Shown here piece by piece: positions 1-12,129 of a DNA stretch of 64,000 nt. The notes under the pieces are model-generated. The model made no database searches. It saw only the letters and a program-made list of their open reading frames with translations, and had not been told where the DNA came from. A program made the translations under genes and the position numbers. Every line of letters begins with the position of its first letter. The first letter of the stretch is position 1. The DNA is from Heloderma charlesbogerti (taxonomy: Eukaryota; Chordata; Lepidosauria; Squamata; Helodermatidae): positions 868,001-932,000 of the forward strand of contig JANEZZ010002668.1 in the NCBI GenBank assembly GCA_026122225.1, given 5' to 3'.

Positions 1-2840
1 ACTCGTTACGTTTTAGAGGGGTCGCGGAAAGTTATGGCAGCACAGAACCTGACCTCAGAACGGAATAGGTAAAGACTATAGCAGCCTTTTTGAGTAAAGA
101 AGAGAAAATAATGGAAATGGAACTAGATCAAGCTTATAGACTGAATTCAACATATGCAAAAACAAAAGGTCTACCCAGAGATATTATTGTCCATTTTGTA
201 AAGAAAACTACAAGGGAGTCAATTCTCCAGCAGCACTATAAAACTAAATTGAAGATGGTGGGCAAAGAGATTATCGTCATGAAAGAAATTCCTGGAAGAT
301 TTCTGAGGAAAAGGAGAGATTATGTATTTTTAATAACAATCCTCAAACAGAAAAAGATCATGTTTAGATGGGAATTCCCAGATGTGGTCTTCTCTTGCAG
401 GGAACAGAGAATTAAGTTGAACTCAGTTCAAAAAGCAAGAGAGTTCTTTCGAACTTATGGAAAAGACTGGACAGACCTACAACCTGATGTACAGGAAGAG
501 GACAGCACACAGGGTACAACAGGTAGAAATTAAGAATGTGCCTTAATCTTATATTTTTTAAAAAATGGATTATAAATTTTAACTTGGAACATTAATGGAG
601 CGAATACTCCTCAAAAGAGAAATAAAATATTTTACTATTTACAAAAATTGAAACATGATATAATATGCTTACAAGAAACTCATATTAAGAAAGAAGATAC
701 CAAATATTTAATTAATCTGGACTTTGGAGAAAATTTTATAAAATGGGTGAAATCGGTATATACTGATCAAAAGGCTTAAATAATTATAAATGGGTATTTG
801 ACTAAACTTTGTGAGATACAAAGAGGAACAAGACAAGGTTGCCCATTGCCACCGCTATTGTTTATATTGGTTTTAGAACTACCGAAAAGAGATATTAGAC
901 AAGATGATCGAATTACAGGAATAAAGATTAAAAAGGAGAAATATAAGCTGAGGGCCTTTGCAGATGACTTGGTGTTTACCTCGGAAGAACCTTTAAAGGG
1001 AATTGAAATGTAATGAAAAAATTAAAAGAATTTGGTGCAGTGGCAGGGTTCAAAGTTAATAAACAGAAAAGGATATGGATACGACTGGCTTCCAAATTGA
1101 AAAGAAAGTAAAATATTTGGGAGTCTTTTTGACAAATATGAATTGTACGCTTTTTCAAAGTAACTACGTTAAAGTGTGGAATGAAATTAAACAAGACCTA
1201 TTAAAATGGGAAAAATTACAACTATCACTTTTGGGAAGAATTGCAGTGATCAAAATGAATGTATTACCTAGAATGTTATTTTTGTTTCAAATGATACCCA
1301 TTATTACATCGGATTTACCTTTTAAGCAGTAGAAGAGAGATATAACAAAGTTTATATGGCAAGCAAAAAAACCCAAGAGTTAAAATAAAAATTTTACAAG
1401 ATGCAAAGGAAAGAGGTGGCTTGGGATTACCAGATTTTAAAACTTATTTTTCTGCCTGCTGCTTGATGTGGATGAAGGAATAGATGACGTTGAAAAATAG
1501 AAAACTTTTAGAACTAGAAGAACATAAATTGAGATATGGGTGGCATGGTTATTTGTGGTATGGTAAAACAAAAGTGAATGTAGATTTTAATAATCATTAT
1601 ATAAGAAGGGCTGTATGAAGAATTTGGAATAAATATAAATTAAGGCTCTATCAAAAAACACCACGATGGGTATCTTCACAAGAAGCAATGCATTTAAGAG
1701 AATTTGATAGCATGCATAAATGGATAAGATATAATGATTTGCTGGAACTGTCACAAGGGGAATATAAGTTAAAATCAAGGGAAAACTTATTGGAAGAAGG
1801 TCATGTATGTCAGTGGTTTTCATATTTGCAAATTAAAGAAAGGTTTAAAATAGATGAGAAAAATGGCGGATTTGAACAAACAGAATCTGAGTTTGAAACA
1901 GCACTGTGTACAAATGATGAACATGTTATTGCTAAACTGCATAAATTACTGTTAAGGTATGAGACAGAGGATGAACAAGTAAAAGATTGTATGATAAAAT
2001 GGGCACAAAATGTTGGTCATAATATATCAATGGAAGAGTGGGAAAGTATGTGGGGAAAAGATTTAAGATTTACTTTATGTACAAATCTTAAAGAGAATTT
2101 TTATAAGATGATGTATAGATGGAATATGTCACCGTTTAAATTGTCTAAAATGTATAAAGGTGTTTCTGGAAAATGTTAGAAATGTGAAGATCAAGAGGGA
2201 ACATTTTATCATTTATGGTGGACTTGTAAAAAAGCTAAAACATTTTGGAAATGAATATAGTCTTTAGCTCAAAGAATATTAAAGTCTACTACAGAATTAA
2301 AGCCAGAAACTTTTTTATTGGGACTAACAGATAAACACGTAAAAGAGAAGGGGGGAACCCTCTTTCTCTACATAACGGCTGCAAGGTTATTGCATGCACA
2401 AAAGTGGAAGAATGAAACAATACCAACTGTGAGCGAGTGGATCATGAAATGATGGAGCTGGTAGAGATGGCAAAACTTACTATTATAATTAAAGAAGGAT
2501 CAACAACTAAATTTATGTTTGATTGGAAACCTTTTATAGAATTTTTACAAGAAATAGAGAAAAATGATATCTCTGTATATGGATTTTGAACTTTGAGATG
2601 GTTAATTCTCTTTTTTGTTAAAATTAGGAGAGAAATGAGATAATGTCTGTGAACTCAATGTATGATATACAACTAAGATAAGAACTAGAGAATAATAATG
2701 AACATTTGTTGTGTAAGGGGAGCCAAAGGTAGATATCTTACAATCTTAAGAGATATTTTGGTGTATGTGTATTGTGTGTTTATATTGTTGTTGTGTTTTT
2801 TCTTTCTCTTTAAAAAAATAAAATTATATATAAAAAAAGG
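1..2840 (+). mobile_element. L1 LINE, internally deleted and mutated (5' part beyond or at the window edge)
   Basis: Positions 90-533 read as the C-terminal half of an L1 ORF1 protein (PRDIIVHF early, then KRRDY and a WEFPDVVF segment). At about 575-700 a second frame reads WNINGANTPQKRNKI followed by LQETHIKKED, the start of an L1 ORF2 endonuclease. The frame then jumps to reverse transcriptase (QRGTRQGCPL, FADD near 957), so most of the endonuclease and the N-terminal RT are deleted. Pieces of the RT thumb and C-terminal region continue at 1,075-1,332 and 1,688-2,179 with stops and frameshifts. The A-rich end near 2,810-2,840 looks like the 3' end. It lies in a PNPLA8 intron, antisense to the gene. 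It cannot be active. Confidence 0.85.
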
Positions 2841-2944
2841 AATATGTTCAGTACTGTAAGATCTGCAGATCCCATGCCAGAGGAATACTGTTCTTCTAAA
2901 CAGTAGTCTGCCCAATACTGCAAGCTTCTTAAAATTACGAATTG

Positions 2945-3335
2945 GTGCATGTAGCTAGGAGGCTCACTGGGGTATCTAGTTATGGACACACTGCACCTGT
3001 ATTAAAAGACTGGCTGCCTATTAGCTACTGACTCATTTTCAAGATTTTGTTGTTGACTTTCAAAGCCCCTAAATAACTCGGGATCAGTATAACTAGCAGA
3101 CAGCCTTCCACTATATACACCAAGTCGACTTTTAAGAACTTCAGAGGAGGCCTTGTTCGCTGTTCCATGGCCAACAGAATGTCACCATGTAACATCACAA
3201 GAGTGGTCCCTCCCAGTAGTGGTGGCCACCCTCTGGAACCCCCTCCAGTGTGCAGTTCAGAAGGGAGAAAATGTGGTGAGTTTTAAATGCCTTCTGAAAA
3301 CTTACTTGTTTGTGCAGGATTTCTCTGGCTTCTAA
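2945..3335 (+). mobile_element. L2/CR1-like non-LTR retrotransposon 3' fragment
   Basis: The stretch reads, with breaks, as the C-terminus of a non-LTR ORF2: a DWLPI-like start near 3,010, then an ATLWNPL segment and FKCLLKTYLF near 3,290. The same end-of-ORF pattern (LWNxLP...F..LKT) recurs at 24,320 and 60,330. The family name is inferred from the protein pattern only. Confidence 0.55.
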
Positions 3336-3514
3336 TTGATTATGCTGTTTTATTGTTTCTTTTTACATATTTGTTTCTCTGTTGTAAGTTGTAACTCTTT
3401 AATTATACACACATGCATGTGTGTGTGTGTATATGTGTGCGTGCATGTGCATGTGAACAATTACCAGTGGTTTTTATGTTTATATGTAAACTGCTTAAAG
3501 ATAAGAAGAGTCAT

Positions 3515-3725
3515 AAGAATATAAGAAGAGCCCTGCTGGATCAAACCAAGGGTCCATCTAGTCCAGCATTCTGTTCACATTGTGGCCAACCAGCTGTCGA
3601 CCAGAAACCCACAAGTAGGACATGAACGAAACAGCACCCTCCTGCTCATGTTCCCCAGCAACTGGTGTACATAGGCTCACTGCCTCTGTTACTGGAGGTA
3701 GCACATAACCATCAGGACTAGTAGC
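3515..3725 (+). repeat. CR1-like interspersed repeat fragment
   Basis: The segment opens with a phrase typical of reptile and bird genomic repeats (AGAGCCCTGCTGGATCAAAC, then a 'TCTAGTCCAGCATTCTGTT' segment) and ends near a 'CTAGTAGCCA' motif. These are characteristic of CR1-related sequences. It has no coding capacity. Confidence 0.5.
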
Positions 3726-3920
3726 CAAGATATTATATTCAGTGCTATATAATGAATAAATAAAATATAAATAGTAAGTAAATGTCTGTGGGGGAAGGGG
3801 CACTGCCCAGGCTACTGTTTAAAATACAGAAGCACTGCTTGCCAAACTGGTCTTCTGCACTTACACACAGCAAAGGGGTCTGTGTATCATGAACATGACA
3901 TTTTTCTCAGGAATATTTAC

Positions 3921-4015
3921 CTGTACTCACTCCACAAATGTAATCAAAAAGATGGTGAATGGGCTTTCCAGTGAGCTCTTCTAGTTTACGAAGAGTCTGA
4001 AGTGCCACTAATCCC
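3921..4015 (-). CDS. PNPLA8: PNPLA8 coding exon 4 (of those visible): catalytic serine exon
   Basis: The 95-nt exon has its acceptor AG at 4,016-4,017 and its donor GT at 3,919-3,920. It completes the Arg codon begun in the previous exon and reads on as [17 protein letters not shown]...DYICGVST. This is the start of the patatin-like phospholipase fold. The GVSTG motif (residues about 493-497 of the predicted protein, the last Gly completed by the next exon) carries the nucleophilic serine, equivalent to Ser483 of human iPLA2-gamma. The preceding Gly-rich DGGGTRG forms the oxyanion hole across the exon junction. The remaining exons, with the catalytic Asp and the C-terminus, are not in the window and should lie to the left. 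Confidence 0.93.
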
Positions 4016-4099
4016 CTGCAACATATGAAAAACAAGTCATTTTATACAAGGTATCGGGCGTTAAGTAAAAACCAAGTAAGGACACTAATTCATTATTGT

Positions 4100-4210
4100 T
4101 TAAGGCACTGTTATATTATATTTATTTATTTACAACATTTGTATGCTGCCCCATAACAAAGTTCTGTGGGCAGCTTACAAAAACAAACTTATATACAAAC
4201 AAAACCAGAA
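4100..4210 (-). repeat. L2/CR1-like 3'-UTR fragment
   Basis: TTTATTTATTTACAACATTT followed by a 'GCTGCCCCATAACAAAG...GTGGGCAGCTTAC' segment is the reverse complement of the 3' end seen at 24,660-24,710 and 60,775-60,840 (GTGAACCGCCCAAAGAGCTT followed by an AT-rich tail). It is a short non-coding remnant in a PNPLA8 intron. Confidence 0.5.
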
Positions 4211-7200
4211 AGTACTGCAGCCAAACAAAACTCACAGCCAGCCCCCCAATTGAACTGCTTTCAAGTTTTATAGTTTGAAGTGTTGAAAGGAACCCCAATA
4301 GTGAGGATTTATCAAACTTTTGGCATCGTCCATTGTGATATCATGAAAAACGTGGCATATTTAAAACCAAACACCACATTCAAAACAAGTTTAGTTCTAC
4401 CATTTTATATGCTTTAAGGACTCCTTTCTGTACAACTAATAGAAAAAGTACTTTCTAGGAACGGAAAAAATAGGCTTCCAAAGATGGGACAGGCAATTTC
4501 TATACTTTAGGACTGGAACAATTTTCCTCCTATATCATCCACTGAGCACTGAAACATTCCTTTTGCTTCCAACCTCCTGCAAGAGATAATAGGATAGGAA
4601 CTACAGGCCATAAAGTTTTGTACAGATCAACAGGGCTCCATGATCAAAACATAGAAGTTACAAAACTGCATCAGTCTTAGCAGCCCGACTGCAGGAAGCA
4701 CAACAAACAAACAAACATGTTTTGTGATTTATTTACTGTTGTGATGAAGACTGAACTGCATGACATCCTGGCAACCTTACAGTAGTATGCAAGGCTTTTT
4801 GAGAAATTTAAAAAATGACAGCGCAATGCTATGCATGTTTACTTAGAAGGCAGTCCCACTGTGTTCAATGGGCCCGAGTCTTAGTGTGCATAGGATTGGT
4901 GCCTGACCTACAAATCAGAATGTCCTTAGTTGATATATTCGCCTTGCCATGAACTCATTAGTTACGCTCAGCCTCAGGGCCATACTGACCTACTTTGCAA
5001 CACTGTTGCAGAATTACAAGAAGATTGTGGATATGAAGCACTCTGAACATTCTAGATGGGCTCTCTTTATTATTAGAAAATTGAATACTCGCTTTTCCCA
5101 CCAAGAGGCAATAGTGGATTCAAAGGTTCCCTTTCTTGGTCCCATGGATTCCTGACAGACGAAAGGAACTTTTGGATGCACCCAGTGGGCAGTATCCAAT
5201 AGCATCATTCTGCAAACTTAAAAAGCACTAGCGGAGCTCCGCCAAATGTTTCCGTTGTTCAAGCAATTCCACATTACGCTTGCACAACTGGTTGCACAAT
5301 GGATTGCGCAAGTTTAATGCACAATAGGGTGTGGAGCCACACTTGCACAAACATAACTTTAGTTGGATTCTCCTCTTGTACATAGTTCAAAACCTAGTTT
5401 CTACTAGTGAAATTTCATTTGTGCTAGCAGAATGATATAACTGGAAACTGCCGAGTACCTTATTTTTAATTACATGGTGAAGAGTGTAAGTATGCATAAG
5501 AGTTTACTGCAAAGCTTGGAAAAAAATAACTCTATAGTGCAGAAATCTAGGAAATAAGTGCCTTCACAGATAAAAAGTGCTGAGGTCATAAACTGTGCAG
5601 AAACTGAAATAATGGCATTTGAAGAAAATGTGCTAGTAAGAGCTCCAATACGGAGAAGATACCAAGCAAGAAAGCAATTGCTTAGGAAACCAGAATACAT
5701 TACCACATACCTTCACAGCTCACTGATTCAAAACAAGACAGAATGATAGTGATTACAAGTAATTAATGTTTTCAGGTGATCTGTAGCTTATGAGCAATTA
5801 ATTGCTTAGTGTCGAATTTATCTTATAGTCGACAGTTGTTGAATTTAGTCCAAAATCTCCCTATAACTGGCAATCTGAGCATTGGACTGAAAGAAATGAG
5901 GAAGAACTGTGTTTTACAGGGGAAGTCAGAAGAAAATCGATGATCAAGGAGAATAATTTGTACAACATCTCCCTTCTAAACCAAATGTGGCTTTTTATTC
6001 CAGTATTAGTTAGGATAGTCCATTAAATGTTACACAATTGTCAAAGATTCCTCAAAAGTGAGAATAAAAATAGTTGTTCTGAAGGACATATTAAAGTATT
6101 ATTTCCTGTATCTAATGAAAATTTCTTTTAATCTATACAGGAGATCTAATATGAAAACGTATCAACTTATGATAGTAGATGCTAGGTGAATATGTGCTAA
6201 ACACTGGAAACTACCTAAAATACAGGATATAAACAAATGGACAGATAAATTATGGGGCTTCACAGCAATTGCCAAACTGGCCTTTTTTATATGAAAGAGT
6301 GTCATTAAAAATGATGCAAGTGTATGAATAACTGGCCACCATTTTCTTTTTTTATAAATAGATTAATGCCAAGACTAAGTTAGAGCACTGGTCATTTTCT
6401 TATGTATTTTGTAGCCTTTATAAATCTTAAATTTATATTTCTCTGTAAAATGTAAATACCCTCTTTTGTTGTGCTTCCTTTTTGTGCAATGATTTGAGAA
6501 AATAATACATCTACCCCCAAAATGAGAGGAATTGATTGGAAAGTTTCTGGAATGTTTGCCACAGCAAATAAGGTGACTGAACAAAATGTTTTAACTTCAT
6601 GTATAACTTTCACATGCACCCTTCCCACATATTTTATGATCTGGCTCTGGATGACTACTTTTGGAATGGAAACACACTTATGGTCTTGGCCAGTCCAGAA
6701 ACATTAGCTAAATTAAACAGAGCTGCCAAAGGCCACTATGTCTTGCTGCATGATTCTTTCATTCTCTCTTTAAATGTTCAATCTAAGCATAAAAAGGACT
6801 ATTCAACTTGCTCATCTGATGATCATCAACACAAAAGCATATTTTATAGCAAATTTGCTTGCCAAGTTTCACACTCAATTTGCCAAACTACCCATCCCAA
6901 GAGTTGCTAGCTTGCTACGAATTTGCCAATACATTAATTCTTGTAAAGTTATGCCAGCACTGCAAAGGTATTAGGATGACACAACAGTTAGATATGCTGA
7001 TTTAATTGTATAGATTCAGTTACTGGTCATCAGTAGAGGCTAAGGCATGTCACGATAAAAGAAATGCAGATTTACAAATAAATTGAAACAGAAGTGTTTG
7101 TTAAAACCGTTACACGTCTGTTACAGTAGATACTGCGTTGACGATGCAAGCAATTAGACAGAGAGCACACGGAGCACACTCTCAAGTCTTTCAGCCCAAA

Positions 7201-7325
7201 GGCCAAATTCAATTCTGGAGAAGGTCTTGGGGGCTGCATTCCAGTGGCGGATGGGGCAAAAGGCAAGGGGCAATCAATCAATCAATAAAACCTGTAGCTT
7301 ACAGGTTTCACTGCCACTAACAAAG
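4210..7325. other. Intronic DNA of PNPLA8 with no recognised gene
   Basis: AT-rich sequence. Short open frames here (for example 4,949-5,155 and 6,599-6,910) resemble no family I recognise and lack splice context. A degenerate copy of the short 'GCAATCCTATGCATG' palindromic repeat lies at about 4,827-4,905. Nothing else could be supported. Confidence 0.5.
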
Positions 7326-7329
7326 CCTT

Positions 7330-7490
7330 AGGAAAGGCATTTCGACCTTTTATAATGGAGAAAAATGGCACAAAAGATGGGAAAACACCAGTGGTTGGGG
7401 GAAAGGCCAACTGGGGAACCCGAAAGGACCAGATTCGAACCTCAGATGGGCTGGATCTGGCCCCTGGGCCTGGGGTTCCCCACGCCTGTC
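7330..7490. repeat. hAT-like non-autonomous fragment
   Basis: The end of this stretch (GGGTTCCCCACGCCTG, about 7,471-7,487) is the typical terminus of short hAT-derived reptile repeats whose other end reads CAGGCGTGGGGAACC. The left part contains a weak inverted counterpart (CTGGGGAACCC). Target duplications were not resolved. Confidence 0.35.
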
Positions 7491-7717
7491 ATATATACTT
7501 CAATTAGGAATTTGACTTGAAAATACATCCCATTCAAGACGAATTAAAGCTTGGGCAAAGGCAGTCAAATCCCCTCCAGTCAAGGATCCACAAATATTTT
7601 CCAGCCCATAACCTTGTCACTCTTCCATTTTTGGAAAGAGCTTCCTATTTATCATGGTTGTGGATAAATGCACAACAATGTGGACTATGTTTTAGGGTTG
7701 GTTCACATATAACTACC

Positions 7718-7935
7718 AGTGTAGCGTAGTGGGTTGGACTGTGGGACTAAGACTGGGGAGACCCAGGTTCAAATCTGTACTCTCCAACAACACTCTCTGG
7801 GTTATCTTTGGCCAGTCACTATCTCCCAGCCTAGCCTATCTCACAAGGCTGCTGTGAAGATAAAATGGAGGGAAAAGGACCACATATGTTAGCTTGAGCT
7901 CCTTGGGGAGATGTCAGCATATAAATGCAATCAAC
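7718..7935 (+). mobile_element. tRNA-derived SINE
   Basis: The start has an A-box-like 'GTAGTGGGTTGGACTGTGGG' region and a B-box-like GGTTCAAATCT at about 7,769. A 'TTGGCCAGTCACT' body and an 'AAGATAAAATGGAGG' segment follow, ending in an 'ATATAAATGCAATCAA' tail. The same order occurs at 18,040 and 61,805, so this is one SINE family present three times in the window. The tail lacks a perfect simple repeat. Confidence 0.7.
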
Positions 7936-8052
7936 AGACAAGTAACACTGATCTGTGATCTGGTATTCCATTAATGAGACTGGTGCTTCCTGCTCCTTTG
8001 TACATAGTGCTTTGTTTAGTTACTTCCACTTTTGCAGAAACCTAAATCTAAT

Positions 8053-11000
8053 CTCTTCAGCAAAGGAGATCGTTACCTTATCGTGGTGCCGGAGCTTGAG
8101 CACCTCAATGACGTCATGAACTAAACCGTGAAGGGACACCCAAGACGGTAAGGTCATGGCAGAGAGATCACACTAAATATGATCCCTGGGGAAGGAAACA
8201 GCAACCCACCCCAGTATTCTTGCCATGAAAACTAAATGGATCAGTACAACCAGAGATATGTCGGTATACCATCGGAAGATGGGACTCCCAGGTCGGAAGA
8301 TGGTCAAAATGCTACTGGGGAGGAACAGAGGATAAGTTCAACTAGCCCCAGATGTGATGACGCAGCTAGCTCAAAGCCGAAAGGACGGCTAGCAGCCGAT
8401 GGTGCTGGTGGTGAACGACGAATCCGATGTTCTAAAGATCAACACACCATAGGAACCTGGAATGTAAGATCTATGAGCCAGGGCAAATTGGATGTGGTTA
8501 TTGGGGAGATGTCAAGATTAAATATAGACATTTTGGGTGTCAGTGAACTGAAACGGACTGGAATGGGCCACTTCACATCAAATGACCACCAGATCTACTA
8601 CTGTGGACAAGAGGACCACAAAAGAAATGGAGTAGCCTTCATAATTAATAATAAAGTGGCTAAAGCAGTGCTTGGATACAATCCAAAAAATGACAGAATG
8701 ATCTCAATTCGAATTCAGGGTAAGCCATTTAACGTCACAGTGATCCAAATATACGCCCCAACCACAGATGCTGAAGAAGCAGAAGTAGATCAGTTCTATG
8801 AGGATCTGCAGCACCTACTGGATAGTACACCAAAAAAATGTTATTTTCATTAAAAGAGACTGGAATGCTAAGGTGGGTAGTCAAACAACACCGGGAATTA
8901 CAGGCAAGCATGGTCTGGGAGAACAAAATGAAGCAGGACATAGGCTGATAGAATTTTGCCAAGACAACTCACTGTGCATAACAAACACTCTCTTCCAACA
9001 ACCTAAGAGACGACTTTATACATGGACTTCACCAGACGGTCGACACCGAAATCAGATTGACTACATCCTTTGTAGCCAAAGGCGGCGGACATCTATGCAG
9101 TCGGTAAAAACAAGACCTGGAGCTGACTGTAGTTCAGATCATGAACTTCTTATTGCACAATTTAGAATCAGACTAAAGAGAATAGGGAAGACCCACAGAT
9201 CAGTTAGATATGCAATCACTAATATTCCTAATGAATATGCAGTGGAGGTGAAGAATAGATTTAAGGGACTAGATTTCGTAGATAGGGTCCCGGAAGAACT
9301 ATGGACAGAAGTTCGCAACATTGTTCAGGAGGCGGCAACAAAAAACGTCCCAAAGAAAAAGAAAACCAAGCAGGCAAGATGGCTGTCTGCTGAGACACTG
9401 GAAGCAGCCCAAGAAAGAAGGAAAGCAAAAGGCAACAGTGATAGGGGGAGATATGCCCAATTAAATGCAAAATTCCAGAGGTTAGCCAGAAGAGATAAGG
9501 AATTATTTTTAAACAAGCAATGCGCCGAAGTGGAAGAAGATCATAGAATAGGAAGGACAAGAGACCTCTTCCAGAAAATTAGAAACATCGGAGGTAAATT
9601 CCAGGCAAAAATGGGTATGATCAAAAACAAAGACAGCAAGGACCTAACAGAAGAGATCAAGAAAAGGTGGCAAGAATATACGGAAGATCTGTATAGGAAG
9701 GATAATAATATCACGGATAGATTTGACGGTGTGGTCAGTGAGCTAGAGCCAGACATCCTGAAGAGTGAGGTTGAATGGGCCTTAAGAAGCATTGCTAATA
9801 ACAAGGCAGCAGGAGATGACGGTATCCCAGCTGAACTGTTTAAAATCTTGCAAGATGATGCTGTCAAGGTGATGCATGCCATATGCTAGCAAATTTGGAA
9901 AACACAAGAATGGCCAACAGATTGGAAAAAATCAACTTATATCCCCATACCAAAAATGGGAAGCACCAAAGAATGTTCAAACTATCGAACAGTGGCACTT
10001 ATTTTACATGCCAGTAAGGTAATGCTCAAGATCTTGCAAGGTAGACTCCAGCAATTCATGGAACGAGAACTGCCAGATGTACAAGCTGGGTTTAGAAAAG
10101 GCAGAGGAGGAACTAGAGACCAAATTGCCAATATCTGCTGGATAATGGAGAAAGCCAGGGAGTTTCAGAAAAACATCTATTTCTCTTTTATTGACTATTC
10201 TAAAGCCTTTGACTGTGTGGATCATAATAAATTGTGGCAAGTTCTTGGTGGGATGGGGATACCAAGTCATCTGGTCTGCCTCCTGAGGAATCTGTATAAC
10301 GACCAAGTAGCAACGGTAAGAACAGACCACGGAACAACGGACTGGTTTAAGATTGGGCAAGGAGTACGGCAGGGTTGTATACTCTCACCCTACCTATTCA
10401 AACTGTATGCAGAACACATCATGCGATGTGCTGAGCTTGATGAAGCCAAGGCTGGAGTTAAAATTGCTGGAAGAAACATTAATAATCTCAGATATGCAGA
10501 TGATACCACTTGGATGGTTGAAAGCGAGGAGGAGCTGAGGAACCTCATGACGAAGGTGAAAGAAGAAAGTGCAAAAGCTGGCTTGCAGTTAAACCTCAAA
10601 AAAACCAAGATTATAGCAACCAGCTCGATTGATAACTGGCAAATAGAGGGAGAAAACGTGGAGGCAGTGACAGACGTTGTCTTTCTAGGCGTAAAGATTA
10701 CTGCAGACGCTGACTGCAGCCAGGAAATCAGAAGACGTTTACTTCTTGGGAGGACAGCAATGACAAATCTTGATAAAATAGTTAAGAGCAGAGACATCAC
10801 ACTGACAACGAAGTCCGCATAGTTAAAGCAATGGTATTCCCCGTAGTAACCTATGGCTGCGAGAGCTGGACCATAAGGAAGGCTGAGAGATGGAAGATAG
10901 ATGCTTTTGAACTGTGGTGTTGGAGGAAAATTCTGAGAGTGCCTTGGACTGCGAGAAGATCAAACCAGTCCATACTCCAGGAAATAAAGCCAGACTGCTC

Positions 11001-11275
11001 ACTTGAGGGAATGACATTAAAGGCAAAACTGAAGTACTTTGGCTACATAATGAGAAGACAGGATACCCTGGAGAAGATGCTGATGCTAGAGAAAGTGGAA
11101 GGCAAAAGGAAGAGGGGCCGACCAAGGGCAAGATGGATGGATGATATTCTGGAGGTTGACGGACTCGACCTTGGGGATGCTGGGGGTGGCGACGGCCGAC
11201 AGGAAGCTCTGTCGTGGGCTGGTCCATGAAGTCACGAAGAGTCGGAAGCGACTGACCGAATAAACAACAACAACC
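8053..11275 (+). mobile_element. Bov-B / RTE-type LINE, nearly full length, inactive
   Basis: The 3.2-kb element is bounded by a 9-bp direct repeat AAATCTAAT (8,044-8,052 and 11,276-11,284). Its ORF is in pieces. 8,236-8,853 carries the start of the endonuclease (TWNVRSM, VSELKRTGMGH). 8,798-9,889 carries the rest (WNAKVG, RNQIDYIL, SSDHELL). 9,956-10,822 is reverse transcriptase (FIDYSKAFDCVDH, QGVRQGC, RYADD). 10,831-11,229 is the C-terminal region (VTYGCESWT, ELWCWRKILRVPWTARRSN). The 3' end contains GAAGAGTCGGAAGCGACTG, a Bov-B hallmark, followed by an ACAACAACAA-like tail. Frameshifts near 8,850 and 10,825 and an in-frame stop at about 9,887 make it non-autonomous. It lies in a PNPLA8 intron, antisense to that gene. 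Confidence 0.93.
8236..11229 (+). pseudogene. Broken Bov-B ORF (AP endonuclease plus reverse transcriptase)
   Basis: This is the coding part of the Bov-B copy, now in four frame segments (8,236-8,853; 8,798-9,889; 9,956-10,822; 10,831-11,229). The first two overlap in different frames, so one indel lies near 8,850. An in-frame stop at about 9,887 separates segments two and three, and another indel at about 10,825 separates three and four. Domain order is apurinic-like endonuclease, linker, reverse transcriptase with catalytic YADD (near 10,494), and a C-terminal Cys-rich region. Most of the expected RTE motifs can still be read, so the decay is moderate rather than ancient. Confidence 0.88.
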
Positions 11276-11289
11276 AAATCTAATTTGAA

Positions 11290-11977
11290 TTTCCCAAACC
11301 GTATTTGCACAAGCCCTCCAAATTATGATTGCAAAGCAGGATGCAATCCATTTGGATGATTTCCAAGAGCAAAATATACTGTGCTAGTTCAAATGTATTA
11401 ACAGTTCAGGTTTCTACAGGAGATGGGAACACACAAAGCAATTAGGGGTGTAATCCTATGTATGTTTAAACAGAAACCCCCCCCACAACTCACAGCATCC
11501 CTGCAGCCATCTACGCTAGGAAGCTCATACACACCGTTTGTTCAAATAATGACAAACCTTGGTTTATCATGACATACAACCCTACCCTTAGCTTAAGAGT
11601 TTTCTATGACACTCTCCAGTGCTTTTCTAAAAGGATGGAGCCCTATTACAGCCCAAAGGCATAAATGTAAGCATACCAATGTGACATACTGAAACATACA
11701 CAGTTCTGTTTTTAATCTCCAAGAGTTGCATTATATTTTTCTTAACTTATGTTTCGTAAGGAGAGGCCTACCTCTGCCAGCCATCATGAAAAACTTTTTG
11801 TTTGAAGAAGGGTGGGGTAGAAGTTAATAAAATAAGTTGTTAAAAACATCCCACCATCATCTCAATTTAGCTCTGGTCATAGATTTAACACTTTCTAAGC
11901 CCTACCCTATGTAAGACACTCTGGAAACCTTTTCAGCTGAAGAGTGGGATAAAAATATTTGAAAGAAAAAATAATAC
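11290..11977. other. PNPLA8 intron, no gene seen
   Basis: Non-coding sequence between the Bov-B and the next PNPLA8 exon. A degenerate 'GTAATCCTATGTATGTTT' motif at about 11,450 resembles one arm of the short Harbinger-like repeat described elsewhere. Nothing else is recognisable. Confidence 0.5.
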
Positions 11978-12129
11978 CTTGTTCCCCCACCATCAATAGT
12001 GAGAACTCGAATGCCCCACCCTTTTACAGGGTCTGCATATCCAAGTACAGCCAAAGCCGCTCTAGCAGCAGCCTGGAGAGCTTCATCATTTGCCTGTCTT
12101 AGCCGCAACAAGCATGGAATGACTTTTTC
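11978..12129 (-). CDS. PNPLA8: PNPLA8 coding exon 3 (of those visible): start of the patatin domain, DGGGTR
   Basis: The 152-nt exon has its acceptor AG at 12,130-12,131 and its donor GT at 11,976-11,977. It reads EKVIPCLLRLRQANDEALQ, then GYADPVKGWGIRVL and TIDGGGT plus two bases of an Arg codon (predicted residues 415-465). It matches the segment of human iPLA2-gamma that leads into the patatin domain. The DGGGTRG nucleotide-binding-like loop and oxyanion hole is completed by the exon at 4,015. One difference from the human protein is Trp in place of Arg in VKG(W/R)GIR. Phases agree with both neighbouring exons (0 on entry, 2 on exit). Confidence 0.95.

Noticed and set aside
7718..7935. Functional tRNA genes in the tRNA-like segments
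   Set aside because: Only A- and B-box-like words are present; no full cloverleaf can be drawn, and the same sequence recurs three times as a SINE.
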